Source: an uncultured SAR116 cluster alpha proteobacterium (GTDB taxonomy: Bacteria > Pseudomonadota > Alphaproteobacteria > Puniceispirillales > Puniceispirillaceae). Taken from it: DNA of 57,752 nucleotides. The translations under genes were made by a program, and so were the position numbers. Where the stretch lies: assembly GCA_902559985.1 (NCBI GenBank), contig CACEJY010000008.1, positions 1 to 57,752 of the forward strand, given 5' to 3'. The notes below the pieces were generated by a model. That model saw only the letters and a program-made list of their open reading frames with translations. It was not told the DNA's origin and did not search any database. Shown one piece after another: positions 8,443 to 16,908 of this stretch (its first letter is position 1; each line of letters starts with the position of its first letter).

Positions 8443-9129
8443 TTATCTGCGGACCGCGAGTAAACTGCCAAGACCCACAACAATTCCTGCGCCGGTGATG
8501 GCGGCAATCCAGGGGGATTGGAGGATGATCGCTGGAAGGATGGTTGCATTGATTTTGTCATTGGCGATTAAATCGCCCCCAAGCCAACCGAGTAGCCCAG
8601 CACCGAGCGTGATAATGAAGGGATAGCGTTCCATCATTTTAAGGATGATGGCACTGCCACCAATAATTATTGGTACACTAACTACAAGTCCAAAAACCAC
8701 CAGGAACATACTGCCTTTTGAAGCGGCCGCAATTGCAAGTGCATTGTCCAAACTCATCACAAAATCAGCGATGATGATGGTTTGGATTGCGCCTAGTAGG
8801 CTACCTTTTTGTGCGATTTTATCCTCCAGTTCATCCCCAGCCTGTTCTGTTAACAATTTGATTCCAATCCATAATAGCAATAACCCGCCAATCAGCCTTA
8901 GACCAGGCGTGGTCATAAGAGCGCTGGCAAAAAAGACAAGAATAACACGTAGAGTAATGGCCCCTGCCGTTCCCCACAAAATGCCAAGGCGTTTTTGTTT
9001 TTTTGGCAGGTTGCGACATGCAAGCGCGATGATAATTGCGTTGTCCCCGCCGAGAACAATGTCAATAGCAACAATCTGAACGAGCGCGATCAAGAATGTG
9101 TCAGAACTCATGCCCGCCATGATATCCAT
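8443..9129 (-). CDS. TerC/YjbE-family integral membrane protein
   Basis: About 228 residues with seven predicted hydrophobic segments. The TerC hallmarks are D-I-V-L-G-G-D-N-A in the first helix and a second acidic motif, F-V-M-S-L-D-N-A-L, near residue 125; both carry the conserved membrane Asp and Asn. TerC proteins are linked to metal efflux or resistance, including manganese export and metal supply to secreted proteins. I favour the ATG at 9129, seven bases after GGAG, over the GTG at 9135. It is transcribed away from the iron permease gene, so a shared metal theme is possible but speculative. Confidence 0.88.
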   Translation of the reverse strand: MDIMAGMSSDTFLIALVQIVAIDIVLGGDNAIIIALACRNLPKKQKRLGILWGTAGAITLRVILVFFASALMTTPGLRLIGGLLLLWIGIKLLTEQAGDELEDKIAQKGSLLGAIQTIIIADFVMSLDNALAIAAASKGSMFLVVFGLVVSVPIIIGGSAIILKMMERYPFIITLGAGLLGWLGGDLIANDKINATILPAIILQSPWIAAITGAGIVVGLGSLLAVRR

Positions 9130-9490
9130 AGTCACACTCCAAAATAGTTCCGGAAAAACGTCATCTCATCGAGTAACCGTGCATTAATTGTTTTCGCAAA
9201 AAGCTCCATCAGGCACGGAGCAATTAGCTTGGAAATTGGTAAAAAAGAAATAGCGTAGTCAGTTAATTTTGCAATCGAAAAACAGAGAGGTTTCTTTTGA
9301 GAACGATTCTTAAAATAGATCTTGCAGTCTGGATCTGAGTTTGATAGTCGTGAGCGTAGGTCAGTTTTCCTGACAGCAAGTAACACGGTTGCGTGACTAA
9401 AGGAATCTTCCAGCTCTGGAGTCACTGCTATTACAGAGAAATTCTTGTATCCTTTTCTCAGACAAGAACGAAGATTGTTGATTAGGTGGG
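9130..9490. other. Intergenic region between terC and fbpB, with one doubtful reverse ORF
   Basis: These 361 bases separate divergent genes and should hold both promoters, but I see no convincing -35/-10 pair. A minus-strand ORF (9132-9548, 138 codons) fills it, overlaps the start of the permease gene by 58 bases and ends against the TerC start. Its translation is rich in Ser, Cys, Arg and Leu without a recognisable motif, so I treat it as probably non-coding or a decayed remnant. Confidence 0.35.
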
Positions 9491-11134
9491 ATGGTAGTAA
9501 CTTTTCTCTCAAATTTTGCGAGAGCGCAACGGCAACCGATTGATGCATGGTCGGTAAGCGTTGTTATAGCCTGTTTAGTGATATTGGGGCCGATTGTCGC
9601 CGTTATGCTAACTGCGGTTGGTGATAGTGAAGGTCTTTGGGAGCACCTTTATGAGACGGTGCTCGGTCGATATATTGCTAATACGTTGATCCTGATGATA
9701 GGCGTTGGTTTATTGGCCATTGGGTTTGGTGTCAGCTCAGCGTGGGTAATCAACCGCTATGATTTTTCAGGTCGCCGAATGCTGGAATGGATGTTATTGT
9801 TGCCTGCCGCAATTCCAGCCTACCTTATTGCTTATACCTACACTGAGTTTTTTGAATACGCCGGACCATTACAATCGGCGTTACGTCATTTGTTTAATTG
9901 GCAAAGCCGAGGAGATTACTGGTTCCCAGAAATTCGTTCTCTTGGGGGTGCCATGCTGGTTATGGCATCAGTTTTATATCCTTATATTTACATGGTAACC
10001 CGTATAGCATTTCGGCTGACTCCGGCTAGTCTTTTTGAGATAGCTTTAGTGCATAACCAGTCGCAATTCTGGAAAGTTGGGCTCCCACTCGCCCGCCCAG
10101 CGATCATGGCAGGTCTTGCGTTGGTGCTTATGGAAGTGGTGTCAGATTTTGGTACCGTTGAGTTTTTCGCAATTGAAACAATTACTTTGGGAATTTTTAA
10201 TGTTTGGCTCGGGATGAATAACCTTGTGGCGGCGGCACAAATATCAATTGTCGGATTTTGTTTTATTTTGGCGCTCTTGGGGTTTGAAATTTATGCGAGG
10301 TCCCGCCAGCAATACGTTAGCGGCAGTCGAAGTCAAGCAGCCACAGTTCCTCTGATTCCCGGAATGTTGGGTGCTTTGGTATGTTGGATAGTTTGCATCA
10401 TACCATTGTTATTTGGGTTCTTTATTCCGGTTGGTGTGCTCATCAGTTTGGTTGCCACAAATGATTTTATTGCTGGCTTCCTAGCCATTCGCGAGATCAT
10501 TGTTAATACTTTGATCATGGCTGGTGCTGCAGCGTTCGTCATTATGGTTTTGTCGTTTTTTATTGTGGTCACGGCAACATTCCGCTGCGGGTCAAAGACC
10601 CGCAGGTTGGCTTTATTTGCATCAACTGGATATGCTTTCCCAGGAACTATTGTGGCTATTGGGGTGCTAATTTTTACTGGCCAACTCGACTGGGTGATTT
10701 CTACCCTGTTCGGAGCGCAATTCCAAGGTGTTTTAGTTACAAGCATCATGATGCTATTTTTTGCCTATATAGTTAGGTTTCAGGCGGTTGGATACGGTGC
10801 GATGATTTCCGGTGTCAAACGTCTTCCATCAAACATGATGAATGCGAGTAGGGTACTGGGGCGAGGTTACATAGAAACTATCAGACGGGTGATTTCACCC
10901 TTGTTACAAAGCTCTTTTATGGCTGGCATGATGTTGGTGTTTGTTGATGTGATGAAAGAGCTGCCAATGACTTTGCTTTTGCGTCCATTTAATTTTGATA
11001 CACTGGCAACCTACACATACCAGTTTGCTAAAGATGAAATGTTAGAGGTAGCAGCACTGCCAGCCCTAATGATCGTCCTTGCTGGGTTGCTACCGGTAAT
11101 TTTCATGAGCGTGATGCTGCGCCGTTACCGATAG
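9491..11134 (+). CDS. Iron(III)-type ABC transporter permease, fused two-domain FbpB family
   Basis: A 547-residue membrane protein with about twelve hydrophobic segments and two binding-protein-dependent transport repeats, as in FbpB/AfuB/SfuB. The first repeat carries E-I-A-L-V-H-N-Q-S-Q-F-W-K-V-G-L-P and the second A-S-R-V-L-G-R-G-Y-I-E-T-I-R-R-V-I; these are EAA-type loops that contact the ATPase. D-V-M-K-E-L-P-M-T-L-L-L-R-P near residue 490 is a typical FbpB segment. The start ATG has AGGTGG directly against it, which is too close, but no other in-frame start exists nearby. Neither FbpA nor a matching FbpC is adjacent, so the partners must be elsewhere. Confidence 0.9.
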   Translation: MVVTFLSNFARAQRQPIDAWSVSVVIACLVILGPIVAVMLTAVGDSEGLWEHLYETVLGRYIANTLILMIGVGLLAIGFGVSSAWVINRYDFSGRRMLEWMLLLPAAIPAYLIAYTYTEFFEYAGPLQSALRHLFNWQSRGDYWFPEIRSLGGAMLVMASVLYPYIYMVTRIAFRLTPASLFEIALVHNQSQFWKVGLPLARPAIMAGLALVLMEVVSDFGTVEFFAIETITLGIFNVWLGMNNLVAAAQISIVGFCFILALLGFEIYARSRQQYVSGSRSQAATVPLIPGMLGALVCWIVCIIPLLFGFFIPVGVLISLVATNDFIAGFLAIREIIVNTLIMAGAAAFVIMVLSFFIVVTATFRCGSKTRRLALFASTGYAFPGTIVAIGVLIFTGQLDWVISTLFGAQFQGVLVTSIMMLFFAYIVRFQAVGYGAMISGVKRLPSNMMNASRVLGRGYIETIRRVISPLLQSSFMAGMMLVFVDVMKELPMTLLLRPFNFDTLATYTYQFAKDEMLEVAALPALMIVLAGLLPVIFMSVMLRRYR

Positions 11135-11266
11135 CCACACCGCTTTATCACTTAACTCATACGGTGGTATTACTGTTGGATGCGATTGTTGTATATCCCG
11201 CTGCAATGGGGTAAACCGAAAATCGGCATAGTTAGGTTGATAGTTAGTTTGTTTGGGAATTGTGGG

Positions 11267-12403
11267 ATGAGGTCGATAGCTTGTATCAGTGATCTACAAG
11301 AGCTGGCAAAACGCCGCGTTCCAAAGATGTTTTATGACTATGCGGATAGCGGATCATGGTCAGAAACAACGTATCAAGCGAATGAAACGGATTTGGCCGC
11401 CATTAAATTTCGTCAGCGGGTTGCTTTGGATGTCAGTAAACGGTCGACCGAAATGTTCATGCTGGGGCAAAGGCTGCCAATGCCGGTTGCTCTAGCGCCA
11501 ACCGGTTTAACCGGTATGCAACGTGCTGATGGTGAGATTCTGGCAGCGCGCGCAGCAGCTGATTTTGGCGTGCCTTTCACCCTTTCCACAATGTCAATTT
11601 GCTCTATTGAAGATGTTGCAGCAAATAGTCCGGATCCATTCTGGTTTCAGCTTTATGTGATGCGTGATCGCGATTTTGTCTCGCGGCTGATCGAACGTGC
11701 GCGTGATGCCAACTGCTCAGCCTTGATGGTGACCCTTGATCTGCAGCTATTGGGGCAACGCCATAAAGATATTTACAATGGCTTAAGTGCGCCGCCAAAG
11801 GCAACTATAAGAAATCTATTGAACTTGATGCAAAAGCCGGCATGGTGTCTTGGAATGCTTGGCACAAAACGACGAAAATTTGGCAATATTGTTGGGCATG
11901 TAAAAGGCGTAAAAGACATGTCATCATTGTCCGACTGGACCGTCAGCCAGTTTGACCCGTCTTTGTCATGGGATGACGTAGCAAAGATCCGAAAGCAATG
12001 GGGCGGCAAATTGATTGTCAAAGGAATTCTTGATGTTGAGGATGCGCTTGCTGCCGTAAATATTGGGGCGGATGCAATTGTTGTCTCTAACCATGGTGGC
12101 CGCCAATTGGATGGCGCGGTGTCGTCAATTGTTGCATTGCCGCCCATTGTTGATGCGGTGAATGATCGAGCTGAAGTGTGGATGGATAGCGGCATACGTT
12201 CTGGCCAGGACGTGTTGCGTGCGGTTGCACTTGGCGCACAAGGTACGATGATCGGCCGTGCTTTTTTATACGGTTTGGGGGCAAAAGGCCAAGCAGGAGT
12301 TCGACAGGCTCTTGACATTATTCACAAGGAACTGGATTTGACACTTGGGCTTTGTGGCCAGTCAGATTTGTCAAAGGTAGACTCATCTATTCTGACGAAA
12401 TAA
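11267..12403 (+). CDS. FMN-dependent alpha-hydroxy-acid dehydrogenase (LldD-like)
   Basis: A 378-residue TIM-barrel flavoprotein of the L-lactate dehydrogenase/glycolate oxidase family. The start at 11267 gives the family-typical opening leading into R-V-P-K-M-F-Y-D-Y-A-D-S-G-S-W; the ORF itself extends 87 bases upstream without such features. Catalytic residues are visible: Tyr in F-Q-L-Y, Lys in L-I-V-K-G-I, His in S-N-H-G-G-R-Q-L-D-G, and the FMN phosphate loop D-S-G-I-R-S-G-Q-D. It oxidises an L-2-hydroxy acid to the 2-oxo acid, passing electrons to quinone or cytochrome. Its last 21 bases overlap the convergent Asp/Glu-racemase-like gene. The substrate is not determinable; a paralogue lies at 32374. 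Confidence 0.9.
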   Translation: MRSIACISDLQELAKRRVPKMFYDYADSGSWSETTYQANETDLAAIKFRQRVALDVSKRSTEMFMLGQRLPMPVALAPTGLTGMQRADGEILAARAAADFGVPFTLSTMSICSIEDVAANSPDPFWFQLYVMRDRDFVSRLIERARDANCSALMVTLDLQLLGQRHKDIYNGLSAPPKATIRNLLNLMQKPAWCLGMLGTKRRKFGNIVGHVKGVKDMSSLSDWTVSQFDPSLSWDDVAKIRKQWGGKLIVKGILDVEDALAAVNIGADAIVVSNHGGRQLDGAVSSIVALPPIVDAVNDRAEVWMDSGIRSGQDVLRAVALGAQGTMIGRAFLYGLGAKGQAGVRQALDIIHKELDLTLGLCGQSDLSKVDSSILTK

Positions 12404-13216
12404 ACGACCTTTCCCGGCTATTGGAACATCCAAACTGGCAAGCCGTGCCATGTCCCAAGCAATTGCTGAATTGCTGGAAATGACCGGAATACCGTATTTG
12501 ACCTCCGCCATTTCGATGATCGCGGCGCATTTTAGTGATGTACAAGATATGAAAATTGCATCAAGTCGCGTTGAGGCCTGATCAACGATTGCGTCAATGG
12601 CCTGGAGAATTGATTGCGGATGAATGCATCCAACAATCGAGTCCCGTCCTTCGCCAAAAGTAGCGGCAGCGCTTATCTGCAATCCATCTTCATCTTCAAG
12701 CAGCGAACACATTTGAAACGATATTTCGGAGATGTAGGGTGCCAGATATCCAATTTGTCGCGCTCCGATGCTCTTCAAAGCGCGCCGAACACCGGTTAAT
12801 GGTGTTGTTACATGGTCCACATCAATATGGGATTTCACGATGTTTTGTATGGTTTGCTCGCCAATCAACAAGGATGCTGAGGTACACCCATACCCAACTA
12901 CATCAAACCGATAGCCAGGAGGGAAAAGGGCCAGTGATTCGGCAAAGCGGCCGCTCATAGCCGTCAAATTTTCTGACGTCACTTCATCATCGCACGCAAT
13001 CCGGCTATGTAGGATTGTTGGTTTTTGACCATGCCCAACTTTGGTACCAATGCTGTCGCCAATGAAATGGCGCAACTCAGCTTCGATAGTAAGGTCGGTT
13101 TCAAGAATGATTAGCCCAAGCTGGGCTGCTGTTTCATCATGGCTTGCCGTTCGAAAGGGAAGATGAGCCAACTTTTGGATTAGGGGAGTCTGGGATTTAC
13201 CGGGTGACTGTGGCAT
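12383..13216 (-). CDS. Asp/Glu racemase-superfamily protein (maleate isomerase / arylmalonate decarboxylase / EutA-like)
   Basis: A 277-residue protein with the two catalytic cysteines of the superfamily: V-G-Y-G-C-T-S-A-S near residue 110 and I-S-C-T-S-L-K near 224. The spacing and the L-G-L-I-I-L-E-T-D-L-T opening match maleate cis-trans isomerases, arylmalonate decarboxylases and EutA of hydroxyectoine catabolism. A strong AAGGAGG precedes the start. It is the last gene of a leftward operon after the M24 peptidase (20-base gap) and the diaminopropionate ammonia-lyase-like gene. That context recalls eutA-eutB-eutD gene sets, but the exact reaction is unknown. Confidence 0.8.
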   Translation of the reverse strand: MPQSPGKSQTPLIQKLAHLPFRTASHDETAAQLGLIILETDLTIEAELRHFIGDSIGTKVGHGQKPTILHSRIACDDEVTSENLTAMSGRFAESLALFPPGYRFDVVGYGCTSASLLIGEQTIQNIVKSHIDVDHVTTPLTGVRRALKSIGARQIGYLAPYISEISFQMCSLLEDEDGLQISAAATFGEGRDSIVGCIHPQSILQAIDAIVDQASTRLDAIFISCTSLKCAAIIEMAEVKYGIPVISSNSAIAWDMARLASLDVPIAGKGRLFRQNR

Positions 13217-13236
13217 TACACTAACCTCCTTTTAGG

Positions 13237-14418
13237 TTAAGGAACAAAAATGATAGGTAGATCGCGCGGTGCGCGTTCGGACAATAAAACAATCCCATCA
13301 TCAAGGATCATCACATTTTCTTCCGCCACCATTGTTTGCCCATCGCCGTAACTGATTGATGGTTCAATTGTTATAGCCATGCCTGCCTTTATTATTGTTT
13401 TATCCCAGTCGGTATGTGATGGGGGTTCGGTTAATTGGATACCGAGTCCGTGACCATAGCGTCCGACCTCATCACCGCCCATTTGGGCTGACTGGTCCGG
13501 GCGCAGAATATGATCCATGGCCAAAAACAAATCATTGGCGGTAATGCCAGGTTTCAGTATATCAAGAGCCGCTTCGGTCGCGTCAAACAGACGATGGTGT
13601 GCCCCCTTAGCTGCATCATTGGCATGGTGTATGGCAAAATTCCGGTCAAAATCGCTGAAATAGCCATCCCATACACAGCCCGTATCAAGCATAAACACAT
13701 CCCCGCTGGTAAGCGGACGGCTGCTTGGCGGGGCAATAATATCTCTATAACCACCTGGGCCAGCACTACCAACAAGATAGCTAACATCATCAACCCCTGC
13801 TTCAAGTGCATTAATTTTGAATTGGCGAAACAGCTCATCAAGCGGCATGCCTGCAACAACCCAGCTCGGGATAGTTGCAAACACGCGAGATACAGTGCCG
13901 CATATGTGCCGTAATTTTTCCTGTTCTGCGGGTGATTTGATCATCCGAATTTGTTGGATATCAGCCGTCATGTCTGCCAGTTTGATACCATTAAGTTTGG
14001 CCTGCAGAGCTTCGATATCGGCTAATGGCATGCGGATAAAGGTTTCGCGTCCCATCATCATGCCTAGCCGATCAGAATTGCTAACGTGATCATGGACTAC
14101 CTCTGCCAGCAGGCTAATGCCATCATCGGTTTCTGCTGGTGAGGCCCATGACCGTAAATCACCAATATAGCAATCACGCATCAATGGTAGCCCAATTGAT
14201 GGAATGACTGCAATAGGCCTACCGTTGGCTGGTAATAAAACAAACCAAGGTCGAGTTGGGCTTTGCCAAAATTGGGTCATGAAACCAGTAAAATAACGGA
14301 TATCAGCTTCACTTGTTAGCAGGAGTGCCGCAATATCGCGGCTTGCCATGGCGCTCTGGGCAGCCATGCAACGATTTGCGAACTCGGCTGTTGTAAACCC
14401 GCGCGCAGGGACCTTCAC
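13237..14418 (-). CDS. M24-family metallopeptidase (Xaa-Pro dipeptidase / ectoine-hydrolase-like)
   Basis: A 393-residue protein with a creatinase-like N-terminal domain and a C-terminal pita-bread domain. The metal ligands are visible: Asp in F-M-L-D-T-G, Asp in Y-F-S-D-F-D-R, His in G-R-Y-G-H-G-L-G, Glu in I-T-I-E-P-S and Glu in V-A-E-E-N. Such enzymes hydrolyse imido or amide bonds in Xaa-Pro dipeptides, creatine-like compounds or ectoine (DoeA/EutD). The start overlaps the stop of the upstream ammonia-lyase gene by four bases (ATGA), indicating coupled expression. Given its partners, hydrolysis of a cyclic or acylated diamino acid is a reasonable hypothesis; ordinary prolidase activity is the alternative. 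Confidence 0.88.
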   Translation of the reverse strand: MKVPARGFTTAEFANRCMAAQSAMASRDIAALLLTSEADIRYFTGFMTQFWQSPTRPWFVLLPANGRPIAVIPSIGLPLMRDCYIGDLRSWASPAETDDGISLLAEVVHDHVSNSDRLGMMMGRETFIRMPLADIEALQAKLNGIKLADMTADIQQIRMIKSPAEQEKLRHICGTVSRVFATIPSWVVAGMPLDELFRQFKINALEAGVDDVSYLVGSAGPGGYRDIIAPPSSRPLTSGDVFMLDTGCVWDGYFSDFDRNFAIHHANDAAKGAHHRLFDATEAALDILKPGITANDLFLAMDHILRPDQSAQMGGDEVGRYGHGLGIQLTEPPSHTDWDKTIIKAGMAITIEPSISYGDGQTMVAEENVMILDDGIVLLSERAPRDLPIIFVP

Positions 14419-15584
14419 GAGTTTCGCCCTTTTTCAATCATGGAGTCATAAATATCCGGGTCAGTTGCGCCTTCGGTTCCGATTAATAGCACGACTGAAT
14501 CTGGACCAAACCCAAGGGTTTGCCACAAAGCTGGATCTCGATTTGCCGCCAGTAAAGCTGCAACACCGGCAGTTGCGCATTCGCCCGCTTCAATGGAACC
14601 ACCGCCAAATGTACCATCGGCAAATCCTGCCATAAGTGGAGCAATAGCATTATCGGTAATTGATAGGCAGTGATGTAAGCTTGGTTGCAATATCTCCCAA
14701 GCAAGGTCAGAAATTTCGCCGCACGACAAACCGGCCATCAAGGTTTCTTCGCGAATATCAACAAGCTGGGGGGTTTGGGCGTTGACGCTTTCCAGAAAAC
14801 AGGCTGACATGAATGACTCAACGCTAATCATATGACAAAAATTAGCCCCCATCGCCCGCCATAAAGGGGCAACAATGCCAGCGGCCATGCCGCCAACGCC
14901 AATGGGGAGAAAACAATGAGTTGGCTGTGCCGATCCTAACTGATCCACTGCCTCCCGCCCCATCACGCTGTAGCCAGCCATGATGTCACAGGGTATTTCG
15001 CGGTAGCCGGTCCATGATGTGTCGGAAACAATATGCCAATTATTCGCTTCAGCATCTGCTTTGCAAGCTGCAAGCGAGGCTTCATAATTACCTTCAATGC
15101 GATTGACACTTGCCCCAAAAGTGGCCATGGCATCGGCGCGTTGTTCGCTAACGTGTTCGTGAATGTATATTTCGGCGTGGCATCCCGCTTGTTGGGCACC
15201 CCATGCAACTGAACGGCCGTGATTGCCATCTGTTGCGGTGGTTACTGTAATACTCTCCGGATCAACCCCCATCGCCGTCTGCTTGGCAACAAGATTGGCA
15301 ACGGCATAAGCACCACCGAGAGCTTTGAATGATTTCATGTCAAGGCGCTGTGACTCATCCTTGTAGAACACCGATGCCACACCACAATGACTGGCTAATT
15401 TGTCCAGTGATATTAAAGGTGTGGGGATATAACCGGGCCAGCCTGTAATTTCTAAATAGGCGCTGTCCATATTCTTGCTGTTTAGATTGTCATTAAATTC
15501 GGGAAAAGGTATTTGTTGGTGCCCACGATTGGCAACGGCTTTTACGATTTCACAAGCTGCAAGCATTTGATTGTCTAGAGTCAT
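14415..15584 (-). CDS. Diaminopropionate ammonia-lyase-like PLP enzyme (DpaL/YgeX family)
   Basis: A 389-residue fold-type II PLP enzyme. It parallels E. coli YgeX (DpaL) through G-Y-I-P-T-P-L, Y-K-D-E-S-Q-R, Schiff-base Lys87 in S-F-K-A-L-G-G-A-Y-A, T-A-T-D-G-N-H-G-R-S-V-A-W, D-T-S-W-T-G-Y and M-A-G-L-S-C-G-E. DpaL converts 2,3-diaminopropionate to pyruvate and two ammonia. This gene heads the leftward operon with the M24 peptidase and the racemase-fold protein, and is divergent from the ureohydrolase at 15775. Threonine or hydroxyectoine-pathway dehydratases (EutB) share the fold, so a related diamino or hydroxy amino acid is possible. Confidence 0.83.
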   Translation of the reverse strand: MTLDNQMLAACEIVKAVANRGHQQIPFPEFNDNLNSKNMDSAYLEITGWPGYIPTPLISLDKLASHCGVASVFYKDESQRLDMKSFKALGGAYAVANLVAKQTAMGVDPESITVTTATDGNHGRSVAWGAQQAGCHAEIYIHEHVSEQRADAMATFGASVNRIEGNYEASLAACKADAEANNWHIVSDTSWTGYREIPCDIMAGYSVMGREAVDQLGSAQPTHCFLPIGVGGMAAGIVAPLWRAMGANFCHMISVESFMSACFLESVNAQTPQLVDIREETLMAGLSCGEISDLAWEILQPSLHHCLSITDNAIAPLMAGFADGTFGGGSIEAGECATAGVAALLAANRDPALWQTLGFGPDSVVLLIGTEGATDPDIYDSMIEKGRNS

Positions 15585-15774
15585 GGGTTACTTATTCCTA
15601 AGTCATAATGATGAGTGTGTGATAATTTAGCACAATTTACATAACCAAGTCGGAAAAAATTGTTCCTAATCGTTGCACTTTGTAAAGCGCAAAATGGACG
15701 GGTAGCTTGCAGATTTCATGGGCTTCCATTAGGTTTCAATTATAGTGAATGAGAAGTAAAATAAAGAGGCATAA

Positions 15775-16731
15775 ATGTCGGAACATGGCTATGACTCTGG
15801 TAGGTTAAATCTTCCTTTTGTGGGGTTGTGCAGCTTTGGCAAATACCCCTACCAACCAGATTGGTCAGCAATCGATGCTGATTTTGCTGTTCTAGGGGCG
15901 CCATTCGATTTTGGAACTCAGTTCCGAGCTGGCGCACGCTTTGGCCCAAGAGGAATACGCGAGGCGTCAACATTATTTTCTTTTGGTCATGCTGGTGCCT
16001 ACGACCATGAGGATGATCTTACTTACCTTGCTGCCGACAAAGTGCGCATTGTTGATATTGGTGATGCCGACATCGTGCACACGGACACTGTCAAAAGCCA
16101 TGCTAATATCGAAACTGGCGTCCGGGCCATTCTGGCAGCGGGGGCAACTCCTGTTGTGCTAGGTGGTGACCATTCGGTGAATATTCCCTGCATTAATGCT
16201 TTTTCTGATGAGAAGCCATTCCACCTTGTGCAAATTGATGCACATCTTGATTTTGTTGATGAACGCCATGGGGTGAAATATGGGCACGGCAATCCTATGC
16301 GTCGTGCCGCAGAAAAATCATATGTCACGGGACTGTCTCAAATTGGCATCCGCAATGTCTCCTCGACCGCAAAGGACGGTTATGACGTTGCACGTAGAAT
16401 GGGCTCTGATATTCAATCGGTGCGACAGTTTCGGGCCTTGGGTGTGGCTGGAATTCTGGACCGAATTCCGGCTGATTGTCGGTATTATGTGACCATTGAT
16501 ATTGATGGATTTGATCCCTCAATTGCCCCTGGAACTGGCACGCCATCGCATGGAGGATTTCTCTATTATGAGGTTCTTGAATTGCTTGATGGTTTGACCA
16601 AGAGAGGGAAGGTGATAGGCGTTGACCTCGTTGAAGTCGCACCGGATTATGATCAAAGCGGCAGCACAACGACGCTTGCTGCGCAGATTCTGTTAAACTT
16701 TATTGGAAGAATACACCACAACAGACCTTAG
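15775..16731 (+). CDS. Ureohydrolase (agmatinase/guanidinobutyrase family)
   Basis: A 318-residue arginase-fold manganese enzyme. Metal-binding motifs are intact: G-G-D-H-S at 130-134, D-A-H-L-D at 155-159, and D-I-D-G-F-D-P-S near 241. The length and the R-A-G-A-R-F-G-P-R-G-I-R segment fit the agmatinase/SpeB-like subgroup rather than arginase. These enzymes split a guanidino compound into urea and an amine, for example agmatine to putrescine. It opens a rightward block containing a polyamine-type ABC transporter, a class III aminotransferase and an aldehyde dehydrogenase, which supports a guanidino-amine role. Guanidinobutyrate or guanidinopropionate are alternatives. Confidence 0.87.
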   Translation: MSEHGYDSGRLNLPFVGLCSFGKYPYQPDWSAIDADFAVLGAPFDFGTQFRAGARFGPRGIREASTLFSFGHAGAYDHEDDLTYLAADKVRIVDIGDADIVHTDTVKSHANIETGVRAILAAGATPVVLGGDHSVNIPCINAFSDEKPFHLVQIDAHLDFVDERHGVKYGHGNPMRRAAEKSYVTGLSQIGIRNVSSTAKDGYDVARRMGSDIQSVRQFRALGVAGILDRIPADCRYYVTIDIDGFDPSIAPGTGTPSHGGFLYYEVLELLDGLTKRGKVIGVDLVEVAPDYDQSGSTTTLAAQILLNFIGRIHHNRP

Positions 16732-16908
16732 TTTTCCGTCACTATTTTGTTTTATATTTGCAAGGCGCGAACTTTTCAGAACAATCTAATTTGATACTTG
16801 GTGTTGCAAAGCACGGTTTTCCATATTAAGTTCCCACCTATCAGTTTATTGCATCTATGAATTTACGCGCTTAGACTCCACCAAACCCTAAACATCCGGA
16901 AATTTATC

